Positions 1 through 8,549 are shown, counted from the first letter of the stretch. The stretch: DNA of 64,000 nucleotides from an uncultured Lachnospiraceae bacterium (GCA_947631685.1 CANRMI010000002.1:124001-188000); one strand, 5' to 3'. Notes: generated by a model not told the origin, from the sequence alone. Made by a program: numbers and translations.

Positions 1-1
1 G

Positions 2-364
2 GAGCCTCCGGTATCCGCGCAGCCCGGTATCGATATGCAGGTGGACATTACCGTTGGGAAGAGTCCTCTGCAGGTGGGTGAGATACTGGAAGCCAAAGGT
101 TTGATCCGGGACGCGAAGCTTTTTTATATCCAGAATCTGCTTTCCCAATACAAAGATAAGATGCAGGCGGGTTCTTATACCTTAAATACCTCCATGACCA
201 TGCAGGAGATGATGGCGGTGATGTCTGTAGTGGACGAGGAAACGGAAGAGCCGTCCACGGAAGGTGGTTCCGGAGGAAATCTTCCTGAGGAGGGAGCTGG
301 CGAGGACGAACAGTCTAATGATGAGCAGCCTGCGGAAACGGATGTGGAAAATGATAACGAATGA
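2..364 (+). CDS. MltG/YceG-like N-terminal domain protein (5' end cut by window)
   Basis: The frame is open from the left edge, so the true start lies upstream; an internal ATG is at 35. The visible 121 residues match the LysM-like N-terminal part of MltG (YceG), which in full-length members precedes an endolytic transglycosylase domain that trims nascent peptidoglycan at the membrane. Here the protein ends soon after that part in an acidic Glu/Gly/Ser-rich tail, so no catalytic domain follows and cleavage activity is doubtful. It overlaps the next gene by 14 bases. The order MltG-like, TrmR, TrhP is the same as yrrL-yrrM-yrrN/O in Bacillus subtilis, which supports the family call. An N-terminal membrane anchor would be outside the window. 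Confidence 0.6.
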   Translation, partial: EPPVSAQPGIDMQVDITVGKSPLQVGEILEAKGLIRDAKLFYIQNLLSQYKDKMQAGSYTLNTSMTMQEMMAVMSVVDEETEEPSTEGGSGGNLPEEGAGEDEQSNDEQPAETDVENDNE

Positions 365-1637
365 CAGAATGATTGCCTTTATTGATTCTTTCGATAAAGG
401 CAATACGCCTTTTTTGAACCAAATAGAAAAAGAAGCCAAGGCTGCGAGGATACCGATCATCCGGCCGGCCACACAGAAGCTGCTCCGTTTTCTCATGGCC
501 GCAAAGCGTCCCCTGCGCATACTGGAGGTGGGAACCGCAGTGGGATTTTCCGCTCTGCTTATGAGTGAATACGCGCCGAAAGGCTGCCGTATCACCACCA
601 TAGAGAAATACGAGAAGAGGATTCCCGCCGCCAGAGAAAATTTCAGGCGGGCAGGCAGAGAGGAAACTATTACCCTCTTAGAGGGGGACGCCGCGAAGGT
701 GCTGCAGGAGCTGCAGGGAACCTATGATTTTATCTTTATGGATGCCGCCAAGGGACAGTATATCCATTTTTTGCCCCATGTGCTGCGGCTGCTGGCGCCG
801 GAAGGGATGCTGGTTTCGGACAATGTGCTGCAGGACGGGGACGTGCTGGAATCCCGGTTTGCCGTTACCCGCCGCAACCGCACCATACACGCCCGTATGC
901 GGGAATACTTATATACGCTGACTCATGACGCGGAGCTGGAGACGGTGATCCTGCCTGTGGGGGACGGTATATCCCTTACCGTCAAAAAGCAGGAACAAAA
1001 GGAAGCCTGGCGGCTGGAAAAAGAAAAACTGGTGGAGGAATACCGGCAGGCCAACCGGAGTGCCTTGCGGGGGCAGGTGGTCTGCACAGGCTCTTCCCTT
1101 ATGGAAATGTTTCCCGTAGAGGAATGGGTAAAGGAACTGGGCGAAGAGGGACCTGTGGTCTATAACCGGGGCGTGGGAGGGTATACGACAAAAGATCTTC
1201 TGCCCATTCTGGATGTCTGCGTGCTGGATCTGGCGCCGAAAAAAGTATTTATCAATATCGGTACCAACGACTTAAATGACGAACAGGAACCCCTGGAGGA
1301 GATCATGAGGCGCTATGAGGAGATCCTGAATGTCATTGAGAGGAGTCTGCCGGAAACCACAATCTACCTCATGGCTTATTATCCCGTGAACTATGAGGCG
1401 GCTTCGGAGAAAATGAAGCCCTGCCTGCGGATACGGACCAATGAAAAAATAGATCAGGCGAATAAAGAGGTGGAGAAGCTGGCGCAAAAACACGGTCTGC
1501 GCTACATCGATCTGAATGCTCCCCTGCGGGATGAACAGGGAAGGCTGAAAGCGGAATATACCACGGAAGGTATGCATATCCGTCCGGAGGGCTATCGGGC
1601 TGTTTTTCCGGAATTTATGGCATATGTACGGGAATGA
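351..1637 (+). CDS. trmR: tRNA 5-hydroxyuridine methyltransferase (TrmR) fused to an SGNH/GDSL hydrolase
   Basis: The protein has 428 residues. Residues 1-213 form a class I O-methyltransferase of the TrmR (YrrM) type: SAM motif EVGTAVG at 59-65 and the metal-site stretch FMDAAKGQY at 129-137 with D157/N158. TrmR uses SAM to methylate 5-hydroxyuridine 34 of tRNA to 5-methoxyuridine. Residues about 240-428 are an SGNH hydrolase: block I GSSLMEMFP (247-255, probable nucleophile Ser249), block II GVGGYTT, block III GTND (304-307) and His409 in EGMHI, where the usual Asp is Glu406. TrmR proteins are normally about 210 residues, so the tail is an added domain with unknown substrate. Start at 351 gives the family N-terminus; the longer frame from 264 lies inside the preceding gene. 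The next gene supplies the hydroxylated tRNA substrate. Confidence 0.85.
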   Translation: MITNDRMIAFIDSFDKGNTPFLNQIEKEAKAARIPIIRPATQKLLRFLMAAKRPLRILEVGTAVGFSALLMSEYAPKGCRITTIEKYEKRIPAARENFRRAGREETITLLEGDAAKVLQELQGTYDFIFMDAAKGQYIHFLPHVLRLLAPEGMLVSDNVLQDGDVLESRFAVTRRNRTIHARMREYLYTLTHDAELETVILPVGDGISLTVKKQEQKEAWRLEKEKLVEEYRQANRSALRGQVVCTGSSLMEMFPVEEWVKELGEEGPVVYNRGVGGYTTKDLLPILDVCVLDLAPKKVFINIGTNDLNDEQEPLEEIMRRYEEILNVIERSLPETTIYLMAYYPVNYEAASEKMKPCLRIRTNEKIDQANKEVEKLAQKHGLRYIDLNAPLRDEQGRLKAEYTTEGMHIRPEGYRAVFPEFMAYVRE

Positions 1638-1647
1638 GGAAAGCGCT

Positions 1648-2949
1648 ATGAAAAAGAAACCTGAACTTCTGATTCCGGCAGGCAGTCCGGAAGTGTTCAA
1701 AACGGCGGTGCGTTTCGGCGCGGACGCGGTCTATATCGGCGGGGAGGCATTCAGCCTGCGGGCCAAGGCCAAGAATTTTTCCCTGGAGGAGATGCGGGAA
1801 TGCATTGGCTTTGCCCACAGCCATGGAGTGAAGGTGTATGTGACCGCCAACATTCTGGCTCACAACGGGGATCTGGAGGAGGCGGCCCGCTATTTTCAGA
1901 AACTGGGAGAGATGCGGCCGGAACGGCCGGACGCCTTGATCCTTTCCGATCCGGGCATGTATATGCTGGCAAAAGAGATCTGCCCACAGATAGAGCGCCA
2001 TATTTCCACGCAGGCCAACAACACCAATTACCTGACTTACCGGTTCTGGTGGGAGCAGGGAGCTAAGCGGGTGGTGTCTGCCAGGGAGCTGTCCCTGCAG
2101 GAGATCGGCGAGATCAGGAAACAGATCCCGCCGGAAATGGAAATAGAAAGTTTTGTACACGGGGCCATGTGCATTTCCTATTCGGGAAGATGCCTGCTCA
2201 GCAATTATTTTACGGGCCGGGATGCCAACCAGGGGGCCTGCACCCATCCCTGCCGCTGGAAATACGCGATCATGGAAGAGACCAGACCGGGAGAGTATCT
2301 GCCGGTCTATGAAAATGAAAGGGGCACATATATCTTTAATTCCGGGGATCTGTGCATGATAGAACACATTCCCGAGATGATAGAGTCGGGAATCGACAGC
2401 TTTAAGGTGGAGGGCCGCATGAAAACGGCTCTTTATGTGGCTGCCGTCACCCGTACCTACCGCAGGGCCATTGACGATTATTTTGAGTCGGAGTCAAAAT
2501 ACAGGGAAAATATGGACTGGTACAGGGCGGAGATCGCAAAATGCACGTACCGGCGCTTCAACACGGGCTTTTATTTCGGAAAGCCGGATGAAAAGGCCCA
2601 GATATATGAGGAAAGTACCTATGTGAGCGAATATATTTATCTTGGGATCGCGGAGGAAGCGCGGGAGCTGAAAGCGGAAAGCGGCGAAGAAATGCCCTGC
2701 CGCACCCAGGTGCTGATCGGACAGAAGAACAAATTCTGTGTGGGAGATACCGTGGAGATCGTCAAGCATTCCGGAGAAAACGTGGAAGCCGTGGTGGAAG
2801 CTATGCGTACGGAGGAGGGCGAAGCTGTGGAAAGCGCGCCGCATCCCGGACAGAAGCTGTGGGTAACCCTTTCGGGAAGGGCGGACAGGTATGATCTGCT
2901 GCGCATGAAAGCACCGGGCGATCCTTGTGGAAATTGCATAGGGAAATAG
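1648..2949 (+). CDS. trhP: U32 family tRNA hydroxylation protein TrhP
   Basis: A 433-residue U32 'peptidase' family protein. Family-typical stretches are LLIPAGSPE at the N-terminus, HISTQANNTNY, FVHGAMCISYSGRC and the Cys-containing GACTHPCRW, followed by SFKVEGRMK. The clustered cysteines fit the iron-sulfur site of TrhP/RlhA proteins. A beta-barrel-like C-terminal part begins near the KFCVGDTVEIV segment. TrhP proteins carry out prephenate-dependent hydroxylation of uridine 34 in tRNA, giving the ho5U that TrmR methylates, so this gene and the previous one form a two-step wobble modification pathway. ATG 1648 is preferred over ATG 1624 because AGGA lies just upstream and the family N-terminus starts there. 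Only one TrhP copy is present, against the two-gene yrrN-yrrO arrangement of Bacillus. Spacing to trmR is 10 bases. Confidence 0.85.
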   Translation: MKKKPELLIPAGSPEVFKTAVRFGADAVYIGGEAFSLRAKAKNFSLEEMRECIGFAHSHGVKVYVTANILAHNGDLEEAARYFQKLGEMRPERPDALILSDPGMYMLAKEICPQIERHISTQANNTNYLTYRFWWEQGAKRVVSARELSLQEIGEIRKQIPPEMEIESFVHGAMCISYSGRCLLSNYFTGRDANQGACTHPCRWKYAIMEETRPGEYLPVYENERGTYIFNSGDLCMIEHIPEMIESGIDSFKVEGRMKTALYVAAVTRTYRRAIDDYFESESKYRENMDWYRAEIAKCTYRRFNTGFYFGKPDEKAQIYEESTYVSEYIYLGIAEEARELKAESGEEMPCRTQVLIGQKNKFCVGDTVEIVKHSGENVEAVVEAMRTEEGEAVESAPHPGQKLWVTLSGRADRYDLLRMKAPGDPCGNCIGK

Positions 2950-2999
2950 CAAAAAACGGATTGCTTTGTGCCAAATATGCAGAAAGTTTAAATTGGGTA

Positions 3000-3028
3000 T
3001 TGCATTTTTGTAAAAATTGGGGTATCTT
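3000..3028 (+). promoter_or_regulatory. predicted sigma-A promoter of glnN
   Basis: TTGCAT (3000-3005), a 17-base spacer and TATCTT (3023-3028). The -35 box sits in a 15-base block, 2990-3004, that recurs identically at the tRNA-Gln promoter (5334-5348). Transcription would begin near 3035, leaving a leader of about 120 bases before glnN. Confidence 0.6.
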
Positions 3029-3065
3029 AGAGAAAACGAAGTAAAACTTCAAATACGGTATCCTT

Positions 3066-3104
3066 GAACAATGGTGTTCCAAAGCTTATTTGGGGCACTT
3101 TTTT
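3066..3104 (+). promoter_or_regulatory. glnN leader: terminator hairpin overlapping an ANTAR-like hexaloop hairpin
   Basis: A Rho-independent terminator is formed by GTGTTCCAAA (3074-3083), a 5-base loop, TTTGGGGCAC (3089-3098) and six Ts (3099-3104). It lies between the predicted promoter and the glnN start codon, so it can only be an attenuator or the end of a short RNA. An alternative hairpin GAAC (3066-3069)/GTTC (3076-3079) has the six-base loop AATGGT, with A at loop position 1 and G at position 4 as in RNAs bound by ANTAR antiterminators, and uses the left arm of the terminator. A small hairpin at 3038-3050 lies upstream but lacks that loop. The terminator is clear; the ANTAR link is inference. 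Confidence 0.5.
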
Positions 3105-3153
3105 CATATCAGGGGGAGCGGGGATGCCGATAGCAAAGAAAGGAAGAGGAAAG

Positions 3154-5265
3154 ATGAGCGAAGTATTGAATGTGGAAGAGGTATTTGGCAGCAAGGTATT
3201 TACGCTTGGAAAGATGAAAGAAAGACTTCCGAAAGCGATTTATAAGGAAGTAAAAAAGGTTATGGAGCAGGGGGGCGAACTTTCCCTGGCTACCGCCGAT
3301 GTAGTGGCCAAGGCTATGAAAGACTGGGCGGTAGAGAACGGCGCTACCCACTATACCCACTGGTTCCAGCCGCTGACAGGTATTACGGCCGAGAAGCACG
3401 ACTCTTTTGTAACGCATCCCGATGACGAGGGACATATGCTTATGGAGTTCTCCGGCAAGGAGCTGATCAAGGGCGAGCCGGATGCGTCGTCTTTCCCTTC
3501 AGGCGGTCTGAGAGCTACCTTTGAAGCGAGAGGCTATACCGTATGGGACATTACTTCCCCCGCGTTCTTAAAAGAGGACGCTACCGGAGTCATCCTCTGT
3601 ATCCCCACCGCATTCTGCTCTTACAAGGGTGAGGCGCTGGATAAGAAAACCCCGCTTTTGCGCTCCATGGAGGCGGTCAGCCAGCAGGCGCTCCGTATTG
3701 TACGTCTCTTTGGCAATAAAGAAGCCACCAAGGTGGTCGCGTCCGTAGGACCTGAGCAGGAATACTTTTTGGTGGACAGGGAGAAATACTTACAGCGTCC
3801 GGACCTGATCTTTGCGGGCCGCACCCTGTTCGGAGCTCCCGCTCCCAAGGGACAGGAGCTGGAGGATCATTACTTCGGTACGATCCGCGAGAGGATCGGC
3901 GCCTACATGAAAGATTTGAATGTGGAGCTGTGGAAGCTGGGCGTTACCGCAAAGACGCAGCACAACGAAGTGGCTCCCGCGCAGCATGAGCTGGCTCCCA
4001 TTTATGAAACGGCCAACATCGCGGTAGACCATAACCAGCTGGTTATGGAGACCATGAAGAAGGTGGCCGGACGCCACGGTATGGCGTGTCTGCTGCACGA
4101 GAAGCCTTTTGCGGGCGTGAACGGCTCCGGTAAGCACAACAACTGGTCTCTGGGTACGGACAACGGCGTAAATCTTCTGGATCCCGGAGACACCCCCAAT
4201 GAAAATATTCAGTTCCTGCTGGTACTGGCATGTATCCTGAAGGCTGTGGACACCCATGCGGATCTGCTGCGCCAGAGCGCTTCCGATGTGGGCAACGACC
4301 ACAGACTGGGTGCCAATGAAGCGCCGCCGGCCATTATCTCTGTCTTTTTGGGAGAACAGCTGGAGGACGTGGTAAAGCAGCTGGTAGAAACCGGCGAAGC
4401 AGCCCACGCGATTCAGGGCGGCAAGCTTCAGACAGGCGTTTCCACGCTGATCGACGTGGATAAGGACGCTACGGATAGAAACAGGACTTCACCTTTTGCC
4501 TTTACCGGCAATAAATTTGAATTCCGTATGGTAGGATCTTCCGATTCCATTGCGGGACCGAATACGACACTGAACGCCATTGTGGCGGAGGCTTTCTGTG
4601 AAGCCGCCGACGAACTGGAGAAAGCGGACAATTTTGACATCGCGGTACACGACCTGATCAAGAAATACCTGACCGAGCACCAGAGGATCATATTCAACGG
4701 CAACGGCTACGCGGACGAGTGGGTGGAAGAAGCTGAAAGACGCGGCCTGCCCAATATTAAATCCATGATCGAAGCGGCTTCCACGCTTACTACCGACAAG
4801 GCGGTTAAGCTGTTTGAGAAATTTGGCATCTTTACGAAAGTGGAGCTGGAATCCCGCGAGGAAGTTCTGTATGAGACTTACGCGAAATCCATCAATATCG
4901 AGGCTCTGACCATGATCGATATGGCAGGCAAGCAGTACATTCCTGCGGTTATTAAATTCAGTAAATCCTTAGCGGAAACGGTGCTGGCTGTCAAGGAGGC
5001 GGGAGCGGACGCATCCGTACAGGCACAGCTGTTAGGTACCGTGAGCGCGAAGCTGGCGGCGGCGCAGGCGGCTCTGACGAAGCTGGAGAAGGTGACCGCA
5101 CAGGCGTCGGCTATGGAAGACGTAAAGGAGCAGGCTTTCTTCTACAAGGATACGGTAAAGGAAGCCATGGCTGAACTGAGAACCCCCATCGACGAACTGG
5201 AGATGATCGTGGATAAGGAAGTTTGGCCGGTACCTACTTACGGAGAACTGACTTTTGAGGTGTAA
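3154..5265 (+). CDS. glnN: glutamine synthetase type III
   Basis: A 703-residue type III glutamine synthetase (GlnN), which makes glutamine from glutamate, ammonia and ATP in the cytoplasm. Length matches the type III family (about 700-730), well above the roughly 450 of GlnA. Seen motifs include the N-terminal type III region (EVFGSKVF), [25 protein letters not shown] with the metal-binding glutamates, [22 protein letters not shown] from residue 323 and the FRMVGSSDS substrate site. ATG 3154 is chosen because AGGAAGAGGA precedes it and the family N-terminus begins there; the frame extends upstream to 3064 through the leader terminator. The leader hairpins suggest control by antitermination. 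A strong terminator follows. Confidence 0.95.
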   Translation: MSEVLNVEEVFGSKVFTLGKMKERLPKAIYKEVKKVMEQGGELSLATADVVAKAMKDWAVENGATHYTHWFQPLTGITAEKHDSFVTHPDDEGHMLMEFSGKELIKGEPDASSFPSGGLRATFEARGYTVWDITSPAFLKEDATGVILCIPTAFCSYKGEALDKKTPLLRSMEAVSQQALRIVRLFGNKEATKVVASVGPEQEYFLVDREKYLQRPDLIFAGRTLFGAPAPKGQELEDHYFGTIRERIGAYMKDLNVELWKLGVTAKTQHNEVAPAQHELAPIYETANIAVDHNQLVMETMKKVAGRHGMACLLHEKPFAGVNGSGKHNNWSLGTDNGVNLLDPGDTPNENIQFLLVLACILKAVDTHADLLRQSASDVGNDHRLGANEAPPAIISVFLGEQLEDVVKQLVETGEAAHAIQGGKLQTGVSTLIDVDKDATDRNRTSPFAFTGNKFEFRMVGSSDSIAGPNTTLNAIVAEAFCEAADELEKADNFDIAVHDLIKKYLTEHQRIIFNGNGYADEWVEEAERRGLPNIKSMIEAASTLTTDKAVKLFEKFGIFTKVELESREEVLYETYAKSINIEALTMIDMAGKQYIPAVIKFSKSLAETVLAVKEAGADASVQAQLLGTVSAKLAAAQAALTKLEKVTAQASAMEDVKEQAFFYKDTVKEAMAELRTPIDELEMIVDKEVWPVPTYGELTFEV

Positions 5266-5287
5266 AAGGGAATAAGAGAATAAGAAG

Positions 5288-5321
5288 AGGGCGCCCGGGC
5301 AGACTGCTTTGGCGCCCTTTT
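5288..5321 (+). terminator. Rho-independent terminator after glnN
   Basis: GGGCGCC (5289-5295) pairs with GGCGCCC (5311-5317), extended by A5288-T5318, and is followed by TTTT. Confidence 0.85.
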
Positions 5322-5343
5322 CCATTATTTTTGAAATTGGGTA

Positions 5344-5372
5344 TTGCAAAATGTATATACTTCATGTATAAT
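5344..5372 (+). promoter_or_regulatory. promoter of tRNA-Gln
   Basis: TTGCAA (5344-5349), an exact 17-base spacer and consensus TATAAT (5367-5372), about 20 bases before the tRNA. Its -35 region shares 15 identical bases with the glnN promoter. Confidence 0.8.
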
Positions 5373-5391
5373 GCATAAAGTAATCGCATAA

Positions 5392-5463
5392 AGGGCTATC
5401 GCCAAACGGTAAGGCAACGGACTCTGACTCCGTCATTTCAAGGTTCGAATCCTTGTAGCCCTG
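5392..5463 (+). tRNA. tRNA-Gln (anticodon CUG)
   Basis: Acceptor arm AGGGCTA (5392-5398) pairs with TAGCCCT (5456-5462), with G5463 as discriminator, the base usual for tRNA-Gln. The D-arm GCC/GGC, the anticodon stem ACGGA/TCCGT with loop CTCTGAC (anticodon CTG, reading CAG), and the T-arm with GGTTCGAATCC are all present. CCA is not encoded. It is a single-gene unit with its own promoter and terminator, just downstream of glutamine synthetase. Confidence 0.95.
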
Positions 5464-5468
5464 TTTTT

Positions 5469-5496
5469 GCCGAGGATGTCAATTCTCGGCTTTTTT
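5469..5496 (+). terminator. terminator after tRNA-Gln
   Basis: GCCGAG (5469-5474) pairs with CTCGGC (5485-5490), followed by six Ts (5491-5496). Confidence 0.85.
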
Positions 5497-5538
5497 CTAT
5501 CACATGTGTTTGGGGAAAACTGTACGGAGGTGCATATC

Positions 5539-6585
5539 ATGGACGGAATGAATCCGGTATATTATCCTAACCCGCCCCAGCCGGATGCGGGGGAGAAAGA
5601 AACGGTCCGCCAGGGAAGGAAGTTCTTTTCCCGGCTGGGATTGATGTACTTTTTGGGAACGCTGATCATATACGGGGTGCAGCTGGGAGTCGCTCTGATC
5701 TTGAATATAGTGGAACCGGAAATGCTGGAAAATGCCAATTTCGGATTGCTGGCTACCATGCTGCCCATGTATCTGGTAGGGATGCCCGCCATGATACTGC
5801 TGATCCGCACCGTACCCGCGCAACAGCTTCCTCAGTATAAGCTTTCCGCGGGAAAGTGGACTCTGGGAGCCATCATGTGCTATTCCGTTATGTACTGCAG
5901 CAATCTGGTGGGGATATTTGTAACCTTTTTGATTGGCCTCCTCAAGGGAGGCGCGGTGGACAATACGCTGGCGCAGCTTACCGATTCCGTGAACCCGCTT
6001 ATCTCAGGCATTTTTATGGTGATCTGCGCGCCGCTCTTTGAGGAATATATTTTCCGCAAGCTGCTTATAGACAGGGCCGTCCGTTATGGACAGACTGTGG
6101 CGGTAGTGCTTTCGGGTTTTGTATTCGGCCTGTTTCACGGAAATCTTTCCCAGTTTGCTTACGCCACTACGCTGGGGATGTTTTTTGCTTTTATTTATGT
6201 GCGGACCGGCAGGCTGCGCTATACGATCCTGATGCATATGACGGTGAACTTCATGGGCGGCGTCATAGCGCCGGCAATTTTGAATTTCCTGGATGTGAAT
6301 GCCATGGAGCAGGCCCTTATGCTGCAGGATGAAACGGAAATGATGAATGCGATGCTGCAGTTCTTGCCGGGACTGCTGCTTCTGACGGGCTATCTGTTCT
6401 GTCTTTTCGGTATTGTGATCGCCGGATTTGTGCTGCTGATCGTGTTCCGCAAGAAGTTTAGGGCAGTACCTTTCGGGACGCCTCTGCCCGCAGGGAAAAA
6501 GTTCGTTACGGTAGTGTGCAATATAGGCATGCTGCTGTTTATCGTATTTTGGGTGACTATGATCATATGGCAGTTATTTCAGTAA
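5539..6585 (+). CDS. CPBP family intramembrane metalloprotease
   Basis: A 348-residue polytopic membrane protein with about eight hydrophobic segments. It carries the CPBP (CAAX protease/bacteriocin-processing) signature: glutamates in EEYIFRK (E168/E169), FGLFH ending in His200, and MHMTVNF for the third motif. These residues coordinate the catalytic metal within the membrane. Bacterial members cleave membrane peptides or support bacteriocin immunity and protein anchoring; the substrate here cannot be told. ATG 5539 has ACGGAGG upstream at good distance and begins the sensible N-terminus; the longer frame from 5467 would run into the tRNA terminator. The N-terminus is a proline-rich cytosolic stretch before the first membrane segment. 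Confidence 0.85.
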   Translation: MDGMNPVYYPNPPQPDAGEKETVRQGRKFFSRLGLMYFLGTLIIYGVQLGVALILNIVEPEMLENANFGLLATMLPMYLVGMPAMILLIRTVPAQQLPQYKLSAGKWTLGAIMCYSVMYCSNLVGIFVTFLIGLLKGGAVDNTLAQLTDSVNPLISGIFMVICAPLFEEYIFRKLLIDRAVRYGQTVAVVLSGFVFGLFHGNLSQFAYATTLGMFFAFIYVRTGRLRYTILMHMTVNFMGGVIAPAILNFLDVNAMEQALMLQDETEMMNAMLQFLPGLLLLTGYLFCLFGIVIAGFVLLIVFRKKFRAVPFGTPLPAGKKFVTVVCNIGMLLFIVFWVTMIIWQLFQ

Positions 6586-6645
6586 AAACGCGGAGAGCGC
6601 AGCGGTTTGCGATTCTTGGCAGGAGCTGTGCCAGGGAGGTTTGAC

Positions 6646-7374
6646 ATGTATACTTTTGACGGCAGGATCCGATACAGTGAAACGGACAGCATGGGCAGAT
6701 TGACATTGGAAGCGCTGCTGGATTATTTCCAGGACTGCTCTACTTTTCATTCCGAAGATCTGGGGATAGGAGTGGAGTATCTGAACGAGAGAAATCTGTT
6801 CTGGGTGCTGGTGTCCTGGCAGATTGTGATCGACAGGTATCCCGCTATGGGAGAAAGGGTAAAGATCGGCACGTTTCCCTATGAGTTCAAGGGCTGTATG
6901 GGGTACCGTAATTTCTGTATGCTGGACGAAAAGGGAAATTATGCGGCGAAGGCCAATTCGCTCTGGGCGCTGCTGGAGAGAGACAGCCTGCGTCCCGGGC
7001 ATCCCACGGAGGATATGCTGGAAAAGTACACGCTGGAAGAAAAGCTTCCCATGGATTACGCCGGCCGCAAGATCGCGCTGCCGCAGGATCTTAAAGAGAG
7101 AGAGCCGATACAGGTTATGCCGTGGCATTTGGATACCAACGGGCATGTGAACAACGGGCAGTATGTAAGAATGGCCATGGGCGTATTGGGGGAACGTTTC
7201 CCCGTCGGCCAGCTGCGGGCGGAGTATAAGCGTCAGGCCCATTTGGGAGATGTACTCATTCCCTGTGTGGGGGAGCGCGTCGGAGAAAGAGGAGAGAAAT
7301 TCAGGATGGTGTCCCTGCGGGACAGCCAGGGAAGTGTCTGTGTCAATATCGAGTTGGAGGAAAGCGGATGTTGA
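6646..7374 (+). CDS. acyl-ACP thioesterase (FatA/FatB type)
   Basis: A 242-residue protein with two hot-dog domains of the acyl-ACP thioesterase family. It would hydrolyse acyl-ACP to release free fatty acid in the cytoplasm. Family features: N-terminal GRIRYSETDSMGRL, the WVLVSWQI segment, and in the second half the active-site stretch HLDTNGHVNNGQYV. ATG 6646 is preceded by GGGAGGT; the extension back to 6607 would use a TTG codon without a ribosome binding site. The stop overlaps the next start by 7 bases, which implies translational coupling with the CvfB-like gene. Confidence 0.85.
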   Translation: MYTFDGRIRYSETDSMGRLTLEALLDYFQDCSTFHSEDLGIGVEYLNERNLFWVLVSWQIVIDRYPAMGERVKIGTFPYEFKGCMGYRNFCMLDEKGNYAAKANSLWALLERDSLRPGHPTEDMLEKYTLEEKLPMDYAGRKIALPQDLKEREPIQVMPWHLDTNGHVNNGQYVRMAMGVLGERFPVGQLRAEYKRQAHLGDVLIPCVGERVGERGEKFRMVSLRDSQGSVCVNIELEESGC

Positions 7375-8201
7375 AACTGGGTGAAAAGCAGCTCCTGCGG
7401 ATAGTAAAAAAAGTGTCGTTTGGCGTATATCTGGCGGAGAATGGAAATGCGGAAGAGAAAGTTCTGCTGCCGGCGGCGCAGGTGCCGCCCCACATGGAGC
7501 CGGGAGATGAGCTCGAGGTGTTTCTTTATCGAGATTCCAAGGACCGTTTGATCTCCACCACCGCGGAGCCTCTTTTAAAAATGGGAGAGACCGCCAGGCT
7601 GAGGGTATCGGATGTGAACCAATACGGCGCCTTTTTGGACTGGGGGCTGGAGAAGGACCTTTTTCTGCCCTTTAAGGAGCAGACCTTTCGGGTAAAGCCG
7701 CAGGACAGGCCGCTGGTAGCCCTCTACATAGACAAGAGCGGAAGGCTTTGCGCCACCATGAAGGTGTACACCTGCCTTTCCACGCAAAGTCCCTACCAAA
7801 AGGAGGACAGGGTGGAGGGAGTCGTCTATGAGATCAACCCTGAGCTGGGAGCATTTGTGGCTGTGGACGACAGATATTCCGCTCTGATCCCCAAAAAGGA
7901 ACTGTATGGGGAGATCCGTATCGGCGATACGGTGACGGCCAGGGTGACGGCTGTCAGGGAGGATGGAAAGCTGGATCTGAGCGTGAGGGAAAAGGCGTAC
8001 CTGCAAATGGAGAAAGACGCGGAGCGCCTGCTGGAGCTTTTGGATGGGAAAAAGGGTGTTCTGCCCTTTACGGACAAGGCTTCTCCCGAAGTCATAAAGC
8101 GGGAAACGGGAATGAGCAAAAATGAGTTTAAGCGCGCCGTAGGACGTCTGTTAAAGGCAGGCAAAATAGAAATGACGGAAAACAGTATACGCAGAAAGTA
8201 A
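7368..8201 (+). CDS. CvfB-like S1 RNA-binding protein
   Basis: A 277-residue protein of the CvfB/YitL family: tandem S1-type OB folds in the N-terminal two thirds (ARLRVSDVNQYGAFLDWGLEKD is the clearest) and a C-terminal winged-helix-like segment (GMSKNEFKRAVGRLLKAG). CvfB in Staphylococcus affects virulence gene expression and binds RNA in vitro; the exact role of clostridial members is not established. The start overlaps the thioesterase stop, with GGAGG upstream inside that gene. Confidence 0.85.
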   Translation: MLKLGEKQLLRIVKKVSFGVYLAENGNAEEKVLLPAAQVPPHMEPGDELEVFLYRDSKDRLISTTAEPLLKMGETARLRVSDVNQYGAFLDWGLEKDLFLPFKEQTFRVKPQDRPLVALYIDKSGRLCATMKVYTCLSTQSPYQKEDRVEGVVYEINPELGAFVAVDDRYSALIPKKELYGEIRIGDTVTARVTAVREDGKLDLSVREKAYLQMEKDAERLLELLDGKKGVLPFTDKASPEVIKRETGMSKNEFKRAVGRLLKAGKIEMTENSIRRK

Positions 8202-8270
8202 AAAGACTAAAATCCGGCAGTCCGGAAATCCGGAAAATTTGATTTTGGGCTGGCGCTTTTGCGGAAGCTG

Positions 8271-8279
8271 TGATATAAT
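8271..8279 (+). promoter_or_regulatory. extended -10 promoter before the yjfB-like gene
   Basis: TGATATAAT gives TG, one base and a consensus TATAAT (8274-8279). No good -35 box is seen 17 bases upstream, as is usual for extended -10 promoters. The gene starts 57 bases downstream. Confidence 0.6.
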
Positions 8280-8336
8280 GATCTTATTCAAAACGGGAAG
8301 AGCATATTGCATTGTTGGAAAAGGAGGGCTGTCAGG

Positions 8337-8549
8337 ATGGATATTTCAGGATTATCTACATCTTTATCTATGTCACAGGCCAATCTGTCCCAGAACGGTT
8401 TGTCCCAGAAAGTGAGTCTTGCCGTGCTGGATAAGGCCATGGATCTGAATGAAGAAATGGGAGCGGGCCTGGTACGGATGATGGATGCTGCCGCGATGGA
8501 GAACTCCGTGAATCCCGCGGTGGGCGGTAATTTCGACATGAGGATCTAA
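8337..8549 (+). CDS. YjfB-family putative motility protein
   Basis: A 70-residue protein matching the small YjfB family, named 'putative motility protein' because it is linked to flagellar genes. It begins MDISGLSTSLS, has an amphipathic middle rich in Ser/Gln/Leu and ends NPAVGGNFDMRI, the conserved end of the family. There is no signal peptide or membrane segment. AAGGAGGG lies upstream of ATG 8337; the frame opens at 8307 but without a ribosome binding site. It is monocistronic between its own promoter and terminator. Biochemical function is unknown. Confidence 0.75.
   Translation: MDISGLSTSLSMSQANLSQNGLSQKVSLAVLDKAMDLNEEMGAGLVRMMDAAAMENSVNPAVGGNFDMRI

Noticed and set aside
1615..2367. 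250-codon minus-strand open frame across trhP
   Set aside because: Antisense shadow of a well supported U32 gene.
3064..3153. glnN beginning at 3064
   Set aside because: This part is the leader with the terminator; the type III family N-terminus and an AGGAAGAGGA site place the start at 3154.
8210..8240. Repeated TCCGG units after the CvfB-like gene
   Set aside because: Three short, unevenly spaced copies; no stable stem with a T-run and no sign of a longer repeat family.
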